From Ipomoea triloba (taxonomy: Eukaryota; Streptophyta; Magnoliopsida; Solanales; Convolvulaceae), in NCBI RefSeq assembly GCF_003576645.1, contig NC_044922.1, positions 8,123,657 through 8,187,656 of the forward strand: a stretch of DNA of 64,000 nucleotides. The letters are read 5' to 3'. Position 1 is the first letter of the stretch. Each line of letters opens with the position of its first letter. A program made the position numbers and the translations under genes. The notes under the pieces were generated by a model. That model saw only the letters and a program-made list of their open reading frames with translations. It did not search any database and was not told the DNA's origin. This document shows positions 11,041-23,952 of this stretch, piece after piece.

Positions 11041-11215
11041 CTGCATGGACAGCTCAATTGGTGAAATGGGTTAAGTTTAGAAAGAAAGACTAGGGATCAA
11101 ATCTTACCCCCAACAGTGTGGAACAACCTCTCAAAGTGAGGGGGAAGAAAGACTAGGGATCAAATCTCACCAGCAACAGTGTAAAACAACTTCTCAAAGA
11201 GGTCTAATATATGTG
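11041..11215 (+). mobile_element. possible SINE-like fragment with duplicated segment
   Basis: cagctcaattggtgaaatgg resembles a tRNA D-arm/A-box, and gggatcaaatctcacc a weak B-box. A segment of roughly 65 bp starting gaaagactagggatcaaatc occurs twice in tandem (from about 11081 and 11146). It lies inside the foldback element. No poly-A tail or target duplication was identified. Confidence 0.3.
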
Positions 11216-11597
11216 TTCAGTTACATCCTCCCAAATGCTATCTCGAGCGAGAACGAGAAGAGCTCTTAGTGTTGGGGATTCAACCTCTAAAAAAATGGAG
11301 GATTTTCTAGAAAAATGGAGAATTGTAAGAGTGGAAAAATAAAAATTGAAGAACTTGTTTAATAAATTTATTCTTCCAAATTCTTATTCTATCTCCATTC
11401 TCCATATTTCTTAATGGTTTTGGACAACACGTCAACAGTATTTTCCTTGAAGTCAAGGGATTGAAACCTGCGGTTGGCTACTGTATATTCTTTTTTCCCT
11501 CCCCCTTTCCCCCACTACCAATGCATTCCATTTTATTTTCCCTTCCCTTTTCTCCTACTACCAATGCATTCCATTTTCCTAGGCATTTCCCTTCCCC

Positions 11598-11600
11598 TTA

Positions 11601-11640
<40 letters not shown>

Positions 11641-11679
11641 ATTCTTATTATTATTACTATTATTAAATTCTTCTTCTTC

Positions 11680-11731
<52 letters not shown>

Positions 11732-11930
11732 AATTATTATCGAATTTTTTCATTTTCCTCCTCCCATATTTGTTGTTGTTGTTATTATTATTATTAAATT
11801 CATCTTATTATTATTATTATTATTATTACTATTATTATTATTTTCTTTTCTTTTTCCTTTTTTCTTCTCCTTATGCACACACATTTGTTGTTGTTATTAT
11901 TATTATTATTATTATTAAATTATTATTATC
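11598..11930. repeat. ATT/TTA trinucleotide microsatellites
   Basis: Long interrupted runs of (TTA)n with short TTC and TTG runs. Open frames here code only for Tyr, Leu or Ile runs and are not genes. Confidence 0.9.
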
Positions 11931-11994
11931 GTTATCATCTTTATTGTAGAAATGCACAAATGCTATATGAAATGATTGTATTTAATAAAATAGA

Positions 11995-12786
11995 AAATTA
12001 GAGTAATAAACAACTGAAGGAATGGAGAAATGAAAAATTGAAAGAATGAAGAAGAAAACTTAGAGAAATTAAAGAATGAAAAAATTAAAAATGGAAAAAC
12101 AAAGAAATGAAGTAAGCAACCCTTGATGTCCCAAATTTTATAAATACATCATTTGGGTCTAAAGTACGATTCTCTCATTGCATTCAAATTGCATTGAGTG
12201 TGCACTCCATTTTCTATTTGTTGTTGAAAGGAACGAAATATGACGATACACATTTTTTTAAAAATAAGAGTCATTTAATAAGCATTTGTTAAACCAAGGA
12301 ATAATATTTAACAAAATTTCCTTCAAAGGCTTAATATATTATATTACATTTTATTTATTTATTTACTACGCATACTTATTTATTTTGTGTAACTGATAGA
12401 GAAGGAATGGGGCCATTTGAGGGTTGTCACTGTAAGATATGAAAATGCATTTAACTGTGTTTACTATTACAACTATAGAAATTCTGTAAATCTGCAAGAT
12501 TCAGTATTTTGCCAATGTACAACAATGGTTATATTATGGAGCAGGGCCATATTGTAAGATGAACCCCTAATACAAGTTTATTTTTAGTATACTACAAGAT
12601 GAACCCCTAATACAAGTTTATTTTTAGTATACTACTACACGTTCAGTTTGAACTTGTATACACTAAAAATAAATGTATCAGAGTCCATCTTATAAGATGA
12701 ACTCGGCTGGGGTGCATAATATAATTTGCTCAATGAATGCAGCACTGAATTTGATGCACGCAGAGCCATATCACCCCCAATACAAC

Positions 12787-12818
<32 letters not shown>

Positions 12819-12832
12819 GCACAAACAAAAAA

Positions 12833-12863
<31 letters not shown>

Positions 12864-13140
12864 CCAGTGAGAAAAGAAAGCCAAATTACCCTGGTGACCA
12901 CACATTGCAATTGTCTTTGATATCGAGCTGTGAACCAAAGGGTGCATCACAGAAATTGCCCACCATAGATAGAGCCTTCATCACATCCTACAAAGAACTT
13001 ACAAGGGAGATCGGCATGCAAATTTATATGGAACAGAAACTACACACCAGAGAGACGCAATATACGTCAAAGACCAGAAAGGCAATCAACGGCTTAATAA
13101 TCTTTTAACTAACCTCAAAGGCAGAATTCTAAATTCTGGT
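11995..13140. repeat. intergenic DNA with a 39-bp tandem duplication and a CAAAA repeat
   Basis: The unit agatgaacccctaatacaag...tatactac occurs twice in a row (about 12557-12634). An inverted, partial copy (gtatacactaaaaataaatg) follows at about 12655, so the segment can fold. A (CAAAA)n-type stretch lies at 12786-12866. No gene is supported. Confidence 0.6.
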
Positions 13141-13180
13141 GAGACTTGCACCCAGTCACCCACTACTCACAATAACATAA

Positions 13181-13375
13181 GATTGTATATGTCCGGGATA
13201 CCACGTCACTTAGTATCCCAACCAATCACATTTCAATATTTCATTGATTTTCATAGAGAAAAAGATCCATTGACTAAATGAAATATTAAATTCTTCTCTC
13301 TCCGAAAATCAATGAAATGTTAAAATGTAATTGGTTGAGATATCAAGTGACATGGTATCCTAGGGATATAGAATC
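13181..13375. mobile_element. short MITE with ~72-bp inverted repeats
   Basis: The left arm 13181-13252 (containing gggataccacgtcactt) is the imperfect reverse complement of 13304-13375 (containing aagtgacatggtatcc). The arms flank about 50 bp. There is no coding capacity. The superfamily cannot be assigned without a target duplication. Confidence 0.6.
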
Positions 13376-13542
13376 CTATCTCTAAAATCTGAAATGGGAA
13401 TAAATGTTCCTTCTAGATAATCTAATTGTTGTTGTTAAAATGTAATTGGTTGGGATATCAAATGACATGTTATCCTAGGGATATAGAATCCTATCTCTAA
13501 AATCTGAAATGGGAATAAATGTTCCTTCTAGATAATCTAATT
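13321..13542. repeat. 107-bp direct duplication of the MITE arm
   Basis: 13321-13427 is repeated at 13436-13542 with a constant offset of 115 and only a few substitutions. The duplicated block is the right arm of the MITE plus its flank, so the duplication arose after the MITE inserted. Confidence 0.8.
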
Positions 13543-13996
13543 ACCTGTCATAGAAGAACAAGAATCCATTTTTTCTTAAAGACAATTAATGAAACAGACT
13601 TGAGTCTATATTTTGCTAAAGAGCCCAAGATCATTTCTCATTTTTCCAAAGGACAAAAGGAGGATCAAGAGAGGAGAAAAAAAAAATGTGCAAGTCAATA
13701 AGGATCCCATCACTCTCTTCTCCTCCCAACACCACACACCATCACTCACGAAAAAAATATTATGTATATAAAGAAAATCCACTCGCATTCAGATTTCTCC
13801 AACAATTCCAAGATAAGCAGACTAATGAACTCAAAGATCCACCAATAATACAATAGATGTGTGTGACATTTCACAGGTGAGCATGGTCTGTTCTAGGAAC
13901 AGGGCATATCCTTCAAATGAAGGCATATCCATAACAAATTGTTTGTTACACATCATTTGTATGCAACCTCACCAATGCCAAACTTTCCATTAATTA

Positions 13997-14586
13997 AAGG
14001 AAAAATGTTTAAATTAGTCATGGAACTACACGCAAAAGTGCAATTGGATCATCCAACTCGAAAAAAAAAGTGCAATTAGGTTCCTAAATGGTCTAAAATT
14101 ATGCAATTTGACCAAATTTGACATGTTCATCAAGTTATCGCTAATGTGGCGATCATCCCATTAAAAATTATTATTTTTAAATTATTTTAATAATTTTAAA
14201 TTTATATTTAGAAAAAAGCCCCACCCCCTCCCCGTCTTCGTCTCTGACCAGAGACGAAATGTTTTCTGTCTCCAGGCCAAGGACGAAGATGTTTCTTCGT
14301 CTCTAGTTGGAGACGATGACAAGGGGGGGGGAGTTATCTTAGGAGACTAAGACGGGAAGGGGGGTGGGGTTTTCTTTTCTCTATTTTTTATTTTATTTTA
14401 TTTAAATTTATTATAATAAATTTAAAAAATAATTTTTTAATAGGATGGTCATCACGTCAATGATGACCTAAAGAGCATGTCAAATTTGGTCGAATAGTTC
14501 AGGGACCTAATTGCACTTTTTTTAAGTTGGATGGCCCAATTACACTATTATGTGTAGTTTGATGGCTAATTTGAACCTTTTTCCTT
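13997..14586. mobile_element. ~590-bp foldback MITE
   Basis: The ends aaggaaaaatgtttaaattag... and the complement of ...ctaatttgaacctttttcctt match over roughly 200 bp with many substitutions. Shared inner blocks include gtgcaattaggt, gaccaaatttgacatg and gacgtgatgaccatcc. The centre holds two C/G-rich runs and repeated cgtctc blocks. It is non-coding, with no certain target duplication. Confidence 0.65.
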
Positions 14587-16399
14587 AATTATATTATCAG
14601 CTATGTAGTAGTTAAGTAGTTAGATATTAAATTTCAATAGACAAGAAGTCATAGTCATCTAATATAGTGTAATTATCACCTAGAAAAATTCATTGCCCTA
14701 AACAAAATTGTACAAATGTTGCAAGCAGAATAGACGTGCTCTACAACTAGCCCATTATTTAAAAGCCCTACACAAAATGTTGAATTGTTTCCCGCGTACT
14801 TTGTATGATCCTATTAGGCAGTTCTAAACATGCTACAGGGTTCATTTGAAATGTATCTATAAACAAAGATAAAGTTTGGGTGCCACACCCCCTAAATTTT
14901 TTTCAGAAGTCACAAATTTTCTCTTCTCTTTATCTAACATTTATGGTAATGCACCTATGGTTTCATTTTAAGGAAGCTACATGGAATCTCATAACCTAGA
15001 GAGCTATATAAACAAAGGTACTCCCAATTAGCCATGTCATTGCTTGGTAGTTGGTACAATGTGAACTACAGCAACTCAAATTGCAAACTATAAAAGCTTT
15101 AAGGCTACAAGTATACTGCATTTGGATCAATACAGAACTAACAAGTTGTCAACTTAGAATGTCAGGTAGTCAAATTACTTCTATAGCCAAAAAATAGTAA
15201 CAATCACCAGCAGACTACTGATTAAATTAAAGTGCTATATTGACTTATATACCAATTGACAAAAATTAGTGCATCAAACATATCCTTACCACCCAACAAA
15301 AATGTGAGTTTTCTCGGTTGAAGTCATCCTTTTCTCTTTTCAGCATCACCCAAAAAAGGCAGGTTCAATCGAAAAGATCTATTATAAAAGATTTTCAACC
15401 ACAAAAGAAGTATTAACTTCAAAACATATAACACAAAAAAAAAAAAAAAAAAAAAAAAAAACATCAAAGGATTAGAAATTTTGCCCATATCTGACATGCA
15501 ATATGATCTATAGGATATTCTTCAAAAAGACAAACATGATGCCCATGTCTGACATGCAAAAGAAAAGAAAGTTGCAAAGCCTGGATAAAAACGTAGCATG
15601 TTAATGTGTTAAGCAGTCAAAAATAGCAACTGTAGCATCCAAGTACATTTTTTAAAAACAGAAACTTCTATATAGTAGGAAGCTTGAACAAGGTGCATCA
15701 GAAACTTCTTTGTTAACCACTAAAATTCAAGCCTAAAAATATCATATTCAATGTTCTCTAGACCAATTGGACTATGCATCATCATGATTTTTTTTAAATC
15801 CTCAGCACTTCACTCATTCAACAAATATCTGATGTGGGAGGTATGTAATAGACTAATAGTACCTCACCATCTGAACAGCACTAAACAGCCCATGATGTGG
15901 AAAGAAGGTATGGTAACTCAACATATTTTGGTTGGCTATTAGGAACATCAAGAACTGGTTTTCTCAAGTCAATCCACATGCAGCTCATGGTGGGAGAAAA
16001 CATATTCAACTTGTATTTCTAATAACCATTTACACCTGAATGTCATGTACCAAGTATTATTCTACGCTGAACTGGTATGTACTATGCTATAATCCTATAA
16101 ATACAGTTATAGCTAGAACCACAAGGATTTGTGATTATTGAAATCACTATTAATTGGATCTAATAGCAGATTAGCATTTTCATGTTTTGAGAACTTCAAC
16201 TGGATTTCCACTACTTCAATTCAATTTCAATTTGATAGTTGTCCTAAATGTGTACATTTCTACTCTCTGGTGTGCCAAGGAAATCAAGAGTATAGTTATG
16301 CAATATGCGTAGTGGTCAAAATGTAACAACACTTTGGGATGGACTAAAAAGAATGTGGGTAACGCCAACTAGGATGGGAATAGTATTCATAAGGTCTAA
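14587..16399. other. no gene seen
   Basis: AT-rich intergenic DNA with a poly-A run at about 15430-15462. Open frames (for example at 15751 and 16138) are short and show no motif or splice context. Two copies of a gcccatNtctgacatgcaa block lie near 15483 and 15541. Confidence 0.5.
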
Positions 16400-17345
16400 T
16401 TGGAAATCCAAAAAAAAACGATTTCTAGAAAATGGCTCATTTTCCAAAAACCCAAAAAATGATTAGTAGAAAATGGCTAATTTTCCAAAAACCCAAAAAA
16501 ATGATTTCTGGAAAATGGCTCATTTTCCAAAAACCCAAAAAAAAAAACAATTTCTAGAAAAATGGCTCATTTTCTAAAAACCCAAAAAACGATTTCTAGA
16601 AAATGGCTCATTTTTCAAAAACATTTTCATTTTCTAGTGTTTGGTTAAAAGTTTTTTTCTACTTGTTGAAAGTCAAAAAAAAAACTGTTTTTTTTGTTTG
16701 GTTCATTTTCCAAACAATGAACAAAAATCTATTACAAAATTATTTCTTATAAAATTTTAATTATTTTAATGATGATAATAATTGTTACTCCGTATTTTTT
16801 AAGAGTTCAAACTTTGTATCCTTATTTTTATATTATGATTTTATTTATATTAAAATGAAGTTATAAATAAATGTTTATATAGTTTATTAGTTATAAAGAT
16901 TAACAATAACTAGAATTAAAAATGTAAATAATTAATTTTAAGTTGTATCTTATTATAATAAAAATATAAATAAATATATAAATTGATAAATGTAATAACT
17001 ATGAACTAAAGAAACTTAAGGGGGGAAAAAACGTTTTTTAATAAGTCTTTGGGCTGTGGGCCAATATTTTTATCCTGGGCTAGCAGGCCTGGCCCAAATT
17101 TTAACCTGGCCAACCGAGTCCAGTTCAAAGAGTAATTGGGGATAAAGTGGACCGGCCGACCCATTTAACACCACTCAAGGAGAGGGGGGGAGAGAGTGTT
17201 GAGCTTAAGAGAGAGTGAATCGGAAAACTTCTTTCTAGTCCATCAAAATGGATCATTTTTCTTTTGACTAGAATATGTATTTCCCGTTGATTTCAATTTC
17301 CTTTGGCAACCAAACACTAGAAAATTTGAAAAATGACTTGTCTAA
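16400..17345. mobile_element. degenerate foldback/MITE with an internal ~44-bp array
   Basis: About five units of gatttctagaaaatggctcattttccaaaaaccc-type sequence run from 16418 to 16625; each is partly self-complementary. Flanking blocks ttttctagtgtttggtt (about 16630) and ccaaacactagaaaat (about 17303) are inverted copies. The motifs resemble the better preserved Tourist-like MITE at 17989-18433. Outer edges are uncertain. Confidence 0.45.
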
Positions 17346-17988
17346 ATTTCCAGATGGACCCTTTATTCAAAATCCAGAAGAATCAAGACTTCACATTAGG
17401 TCCCATTTTTAATAGCTTGACACAATAAACATAACATGGTAAAAAGCTGTACCACTAGTGTAAAAAGAGTGCAAGAAAACCACTAGTCTTATTTTTACAG
17501 CTCAACCCACCCAACTCCCCTCTCCTCACCGAAAAGAAGATTAGGATAAAAAAACACAAATGGACATTGAAGTTAGCCACTCATTCCAGAAGTTAAAGTT
17601 AAAATCCTAATATATATCAAACTGTATTTAAACACCTTAACAGATAATAATGCTACAGACAAGTTCAAATGTCAAGAAAGAACTAAATACCAACTCCAAA
17701 ACAGAGTCAATACCCAAAGTCTTTGTTCTCATGATATTTCATAAGACTGAAAAGTAAGGGGGGGTTTGGCTGCTAATATGAAAACTAAACATTGCAAGGC
17801 TATAGTTAATCAGCAAGGAAAAATGACCAGTGAATAACATTAATTGTAAATTCCTCTCAATCACAAGGGATATGTGTATGTATATTTCCCTTCTTTTACT
17901 GACACCTCCTCATAGCTATTACTTCAGAAAACTTGAAAGATAGCATCCACCAACAAGAAAATATTAGCTTCATATCAATTAGAACTTA

Positions 17989-18433
17989 GGGTGTGTTTGG
18001 AGAGCAGGAAAATGACTTCTGGAAAATGAGTCATTTTCCGGAAAACAGTTTCATTTCCAGTGTTTGGTTGCATTCTACAAAACTGTCTGTGTGTTTGGTT
18101 CATTTTCTGGAAAATGTATTAAATTGTATAATTTTACATTTTGATTATTTTTTTTAAATATAAAAAAATTATAATAAGATATAAAATAATAACATTTTCT
18201 TTTAAAAAGCTACAAATGTGGCCATTTTGGCCAAAAAATTGCTGAAGCCAAGTCCGGAAAATGACTTCCGAAAAAAAAAAAAAAAAACGGAAGTCATTTT
18301 CCGGAAAAATGGCCTCATTTTCCTTGGTCAACGGAAGTTGTTTTCCGTTGACCACATTTTCAAGGCCCTGCCAAACACCAAAAGCCAGGAAAATGATTTC
18401 CGGAAATCATTTTCCAGGCTACCAAACACACCC
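17989..18433. mobile_element. Tourist-like MITE (PIF/Harbinger), 445 bp
   Basis: Perfect terminal inverted repeats GGGTGTGTTTGG / CCAAACACACCC are flanked on both sides by TTA (17986-17988 and 18434-18436), the 3-bp target duplication of PIF/Harbinger elements. The inside is full of self-complementary tggaaaatga/tcattttcc blocks and codes for nothing. A decayed Harbinger transposase is present at 50014-56052, but the termini have not been matched. Confidence 0.85.
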
Positions 18434-18755
18434 TTAAGCAACAATAGGAGCAACAGAGACAGCCCACAACTCTTCCCCAACAGCCAAAGATAAATAGAGT
18501 TGAAGCTGAAGGAGTAAATGATCCTCGAGCTAGCATCTTCTAATTGATTCAGCCAAAACAGTGAAACAGGAATTTTTCAAATTAATTGTGACTAGGAAAT
18601 ATTTGGATAACAAAACTGGTTCTCTTTAATAGTCAAAGCTTAGTGTTCTTCTAATCCAAACTCTGCAATATACCCACTTAAAACAAGTGTAGCTACCATT
18701 TTTTTAGCACAGAAAAGATAGCTCGTAAATTGACCAAAATAGGGTCCCTTTAATT

Positions 18756-18949
18756 AATCAATAGCTTTAGTTTTATTCCAAAAGCATGAAAATTGGACCA
18801 ATCTTCTAAGTTGACCACAATTAAGTATAAATCAAGAATTCCATAGGGTACCTTCAATGAATCAATAGTTTTAGTTTTATTCCAAAAGGATGAAACTTGG
18901 AACAATCTTCTAAGTTGACCAAAATAAGTATAAATCAAGAATTCCATAA
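18756..18949. repeat. two tandem ~91-bp units (period 104)
   Basis: 18756-18846 and 18860-18949 are near-identical (aatcaatag...tttagttttattcc to aagaattccata). Non-coding. Confidence 0.8.
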
Positions 18950-19764
18950 GCAAATAGCTTTCACTCCAAACACATTGCTAACTAGTGCACATAGGGATTG
19001 GAAGAAAATGATCCTTAATTCTCTCCTCTCATTTTTTAGGCGGAGAGAGCAACTATAGAATCCAAGATAGAACTGTTGCATCCATTAAACTCTAATCTAT
19101 TTTAATTAGATTTGACACTCATCAAAATAGCAAATATTAGCATCCCAAGCTTAGTTCCTAACAAGTGTCCTTTGCTAGTCTACGTTTTTCCCAGACTGCC
19201 TAGCTCTTTCCAAGTCAGGGTAATTGGTAAACTATTCAGTATTAGGAAATCTCTTATAATATATTGATTATATTCTCTTTAAATCATAAAACAGCCAAAT
19301 TCATCTCCACAATGTATCCCATATATTATCTAATCTGTGGCATCCAACTTCACTCGTCTTTTTCCATCTCTTTGAGGAAGAGGGTTGCAGTAGGCTGCTA
19401 ATATGATCAAAGTGAATGTGACCATAGCGAGTTTAATTTGTTCAAATTTGTTTAGGAACTCTGACACGATTCAAACGACATCATAAAGCAAACACATTTT
19501 GTCATAATATAAACTCAAACTCCATCAGCAAAGGTGCAGTACAGCTGAACTATAATAAGCTGACAAAAACTGTCCCAACATAAGTAATGATCTCAAAGTT
19601 GTAAACAAAACAAACTTAACTGCAACAGAATGTGAGTTCCAAAACCATCTCCCAAAACAGGGCCAGCAACCTGAAATGACAAAACTAGGATAAAATACCC
19701 CAGTGATGGAAGAAAGGCATGGAAAGGCAAACCACATTTTAATCCCTGCAATATGCTGTTAGAC
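18950..19764. other. 3' flank of the RING/TRAF gene
   Basis: No separate gene is seen. The part next to 19765 probably contains the 3' UTR of the minus-strand gene. I could not place a poly-A site with confidence. Confidence 0.4.
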
Positions 19765-22700
19765 TCAAGGCTTGTTACCACAACCCTCAAAAGCAGCATT
19801 TCTTTTCTTCCCTCCCTCTTCAACTGCTGCACGATTCCTGCAAAATTAAAGTCAGGAAAGAATGTCTGCATACTCTCTGTGAAACATAGCAGAATCATGA
19901 ATCAAAATATTACTCACTTCTGTCTCTTTCTGTTCTGTTCCTTGATATTTCTAACCATATCCATAGCCATATTCTGGTGCTCTCTTGTTTGTGAATGCAT
20001 ATCCAGGCCCTCCACAGTTTCACAGTCAACCTTGCAAATGCGACACCAACCCATGCTCAAAGAAGCCCTCTTCCTTGATCTATCAAAGGAGTCCACATCA
20101 CCCTGAAAGGATGCATGTGACAGGAAAACATCATAATATATATATACACCAATGATCACTACATGATTTTCAAACTAAAGTTCCCATTAAATTAACTAAC
20201 ATTCAATAGTTAAAAATTCAGATAAAAGCAAGATTCAGAAGATGAGAAGACTTGCCATATAAGTTCCTTCATTAGAAACTCTGTGGAGAGAATATCTGCT
20301 CCTAAAACCAGGCTCCCCAAGACGCGGCATACCTGGCTTGTTGCCCCCAAATGATTCTCTAAAAGGTAGATGAGACAAATTTCCAGGACCTGGAAATGGA
20401 CTAAAACCTGCAGGCTCTCCCACATGCAAATGACTTGGTAAATTCCGAGGACCCAAAGGATCAACCATTCTCAAATGACTGGGCACATCATTCCCAAAGA
20501 GCTCACCTCCCCTGAAATGGTTATGGGGAGGACCACCAGCCACATGCTCATTGATGGCATCTCCCTGTGGGTGACAATGCAAAGCATGGAACCTGTCATC
20601 ATGAAATGAGTTACTAACTGGATTAGTAGGAAGGCCAAAAGGTCTGGACCCTCCAGCAAATGTTTGTGCTTCTCTGCCGTCAACATCATCAAATCCTGCA
20701 CGACCACGAGGAAGATATCCACGTGGTGGGATGCCAAAGAATTCTCTGTCAGGACTTCTAGGTGTCAAGCGATCCATGTGCCGCGGACCAAATCCAGGGC
20801 CTGGTCCCATAAAGTCAGAATGCCTGTGAACAAAATCAGCATTTCTTCTCTCATCATTAAGAAGACCATGCCGCACTTCTCTTTCTGCAGTGTTATTAAT
20901 GTATGGAGCACCAGGAGGGTGATATGAGGACGGTAATCTAGATGGTGCAACAACATTACCATCATAGCCAAACCCACGAGGCACCTTGTCAAGAGAACCT
21001 GGTACAGCAGCAATATCAAACCAAAGAGGATTTAAATTATCAGGATTTGAGCATCCATAGTAATTAACAAGTAAAATTTTTAAGAAGGAAATAAATAAAG
21101 GATTCTTCTAAATTCACCTTGATCAATTGGCCAGCGTGGTTCTACTGGTAAAGTTCCTGGGTGCTCCCCACCTGTGACTTTCAACCTTTCATCACGAGAT
21201 GCTTCAGTATGATATGGCAGTCCTCTATCAAAGCCATTCATCCTTCTGTTCTGAAACATTTCAGCTTCCATTGGATTAGACATATGCTGCTGCCCAAAGT
21301 GACCTTCAGGAACATTTAAAGGTGCATGCTGTGGGCCAAAGTGACCTTCAGGACCAGTTAGTGATGCTCTTCCCATTCCATCTCGAATTTCAGTTGAGCC
21401 AGAAGGTAAAGCATTCAAAGGGAATCCCTGAGAAGTATTAGACTGTGCGTCAATGCCTCTAGACAGGGGAAAATGACCAGGCATTCTCCCAAAGGAAGCT
21501 CTCTCTATCACAACTTCAGCATCAGCTGATTTGGCTCCAGAAGACAGCTCCAAAGCATTCTCAGTATGCTCTTCCTTAACTGTTTGCTTCATTACAGGGT
21601 CATTAGAATTGCCCTTCTCAGGGTGCTCAGTTTTAGCACACTCCTTTGCTGCATCTTGTTCAGTACTCAAGCCTGCTTCCAGTTTTGTACCATTAGTTTC
21701 AAATGATTGAGTTTCAAGAACAGTGGCATCCTTGTCAGCATTGCTTTGGGAAGTTATGGTGACTTCTGCACTATTTTCAGGCTTCACAGATGAGGGGTCA
21801 GGTTGGCTTTCATGCACTACATGTTTCTTTTGATCTGTAGAAATTTGAAGCTGGTTGTTCACAGAGTTTGCATAGCTTTGACTAATTGGTGGTTGGTTTA
21901 AACCATGTTGCATTGTGCGAACTGAAGGTGCAATACCAGACCCACTAGGAGCAAGGGGCACTGGCTGAAGCTGCAACCCTTGATTTTGCATTACTGATCT
22001 TCCAAAATAATTTTGCGGTGGTTGTGGATGCATACCAGGCCCTAAAGCAACATTTGGCTGTGACTGGACAGAAGCATGAGAACTTTGAGGTACAATATGA
22101 GGAGGACCAGGTGGATGTAAGTGAGACTGTTGCTGCTGCCCATAGGGACCTTGCTTGTGTGAATGGCTTGGGAATGGACCAGCAAAAGGCTGCTGAGGTA
22201 CCAGTTGTTGAATTGCCTGAGGAGGACGTGACTGAATTGGAGCGCCTGGATGTTGAGTATTAGGGTAAAGATGGGATTGCTGAGGAAGAACTTGACCTTG
22301 AGGAGGCAACATACCCTGTTGTTGATTGGCATTTGGAGCAGGTGGAGGGTGCATCATTGGCCGTTGCTGCAGAATCTGACCTTGGGCTTGAACCGAAGGG
22401 AAAGACCCACTAGCCACAGCCCCCACTGGCATTTGATGTGCAGGTTGAGGTTGTGGGTAGGACTGGTGTCCTGTGACAGGATGAGGTGTAGGATGTAGGG
22501 TCTGAGGCTGGACATTGGGAACTGCAGGCTGGCTGGACTGAGGAGGGCGCATGCTTAGTTGTGGTTGGACTTGTGAATGTGGTTGGGGTAAGACTGGAGG
22601 CTGGGCATTATGCATTTGTGCAGAAGGCTGCTGATAATGAGAGACATGCATATGTTGTGGATGTGGCTGCACAGAGTAGGGCTGAGGAGGCTGACCATGA

Positions 22701-23952
22701 ACAGGTGGATAAGACTGTGATGGAACTTGGGCTTGAGATTGTACAGGAGATTGAAATTGTTGTTGTGGGTTCATTTGACTTTGGTTCTGATGCTGTGTAG
22801 CTGACGGTTGAATGTGTGGATGTGGTTGGACCTGCACTTGTGTTGGAACTTGGGCTTGAGGCTGAGATTGAGCCGGCAGTTGAGGTTGTGCCTGGGAATG
22901 AGGCTGAGATTGTGCCTGGGAATGAGGCTGAGATTGTGCCTGGGACTGAGCCTGAGGTTGGGTATAAACTTGAGGCTGGGGTTGCCCTTGCACATGCGAC
23001 GGGTGTTGCTGATATTGTTGCATGCCTTGTTGATAAGGATAGTACTGTTGATAAGAATGCTGATAAGGGTCATATCCAGCATACTGCTGATAGTATTGCT
23101 GGTACTGTTGTTGGTACCACTGTTCAGGAGTTGCCACAGCAGCTGGAGCCTGAGAGTTGGTATTAGCTTGCTGATTGAGATCTTGCCCAGGAAGCTGAGG
23201 AGCAGCAGTAGTTTGTGGATTTTGAACCTGAGAAGCTAATGGTCCAGGTTGAGCAGATTGTCGATTCTGGTCAGCACCTGCAGTACTAGTAGCTGGTGCT
23301 CCAGACTGAGAGTTAGAATTAACTTCTGCTGTCTGTTGCGCTTGATATACACCCTGCAGATTTCAAATTAGAACATATAACTAATCCTTCACAAAAGATT
23401 ATGTGAGCATATGAAAAAATGTGCCTTACTATACTTACAGGACAACTCTGAGCATGCTCATGCACTTGTCGATGCACAATTTGCACTCCACATCTGTTGC
23501 AGATAACTGGTGAATTCCCAAAAGCACACCCTGAACAATGAGAGGTACACTCAGATAAAACGCCCTCCCATGTGCATCCACTTTTATGAAAGAGACAGCG
23601 CACTTTGACTTTGCCTATGCTCTCAGCAAGTGTCTTGTTTGATTCAATAAGAGGCTGCCATTATAAGGAAATATTTTAGAATGTCCAAGGGGAACAGCAG
23701 GGATTTTGCCAGAGAGAGACGAGGATATTGGCAGAATAACCTAACCTTGGAATCTGCTTCAAGCACTAAGTACCCATCATATGGACAGGCCTTGCTCCCG
23801 TTAGAAACAAGTGGCAAACAAGCTTTGCAATAGAGATGAGTGCATTGTGTTTGTAGTGCTTCATTTGGGTAGACAAGAGTTCGGCAAACTGGACAAAAAT
23901 ACTCCCCAGGATAAGTATGGATGTCAATTATGCATTCAATATCAAAGCCCAT
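19765..23952 (-). CDS. RING/TRAF-type zinc finger protein with Gln/Pro-rich middle and C-terminal C2H2 finger
   Basis: Six coding exons: 23746-23952, 23439-23654, 21118-23353, 20256-20998, 19918-20102 and 19765-19837. Phases fit throughout and give 1219 residues. Residues 20-59 form a RING-like finger (CPVC...CTHLYCKAC...CPYDG) whose last ligand position is Asp. A TRAF-type finger follows (CLFHKSGCTW...HAQSCP, to 141). Residues from about 210 to 560 are a Gln/Pro-rich, prion-like tract, then an acidic part and a Gly/Arg/Pro/His-rich part. C1154, C1157, H1170 and H1176 make a C2H2/U1-type finger. The RING suggests E3 ubiquitin ligase activity and the C-terminal finger nucleic-acid binding; both are inferred. 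Plants have a conserved family of this build, but I know no secure symbol. Intron 4 starts with GC. Splicing is consistent, so confidence is high for structure and moderate for role. Confidence 0.9.

Larger units (their letters stand above)
10898..11994. mobile_element. foldback element with ~78-bp terminal inverted repeats
   Basis: 10898-10975 is the reverse complement of 11917-11994 with about one mismatch: the left arm starts tctattttattaaatac and the right arm ends with its complement. Between them are a SINE-like stretch and long TTA/ATT microsatellites. No transposase is encoded and I found no clear target duplication, so the class is open. Confidence 0.6.

Noticed and set aside
11474..11797. 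107-codon frame ending in Ile/Leu/Tyr runs
   Set aside because: Produced by the TTA microsatellite.
12635..12910. Phe/Val-rich and Lys/Gln-rich frames
   Set aside because: Produced by the CAAAA simple repeat.
16418..16625. Regularly spaced short repeats that superficially resemble a CRISPR array
   Set aside because: The units are contiguous and degenerate without unique spacers, and the genome is a plant nuclear genome.
22018..23239. Several plus-strand open frames of 80-140 codons
   Set aside because: They are antisense to the Gln/Pro-rich exon of the RING/TRAF gene; its codon bias creates them.
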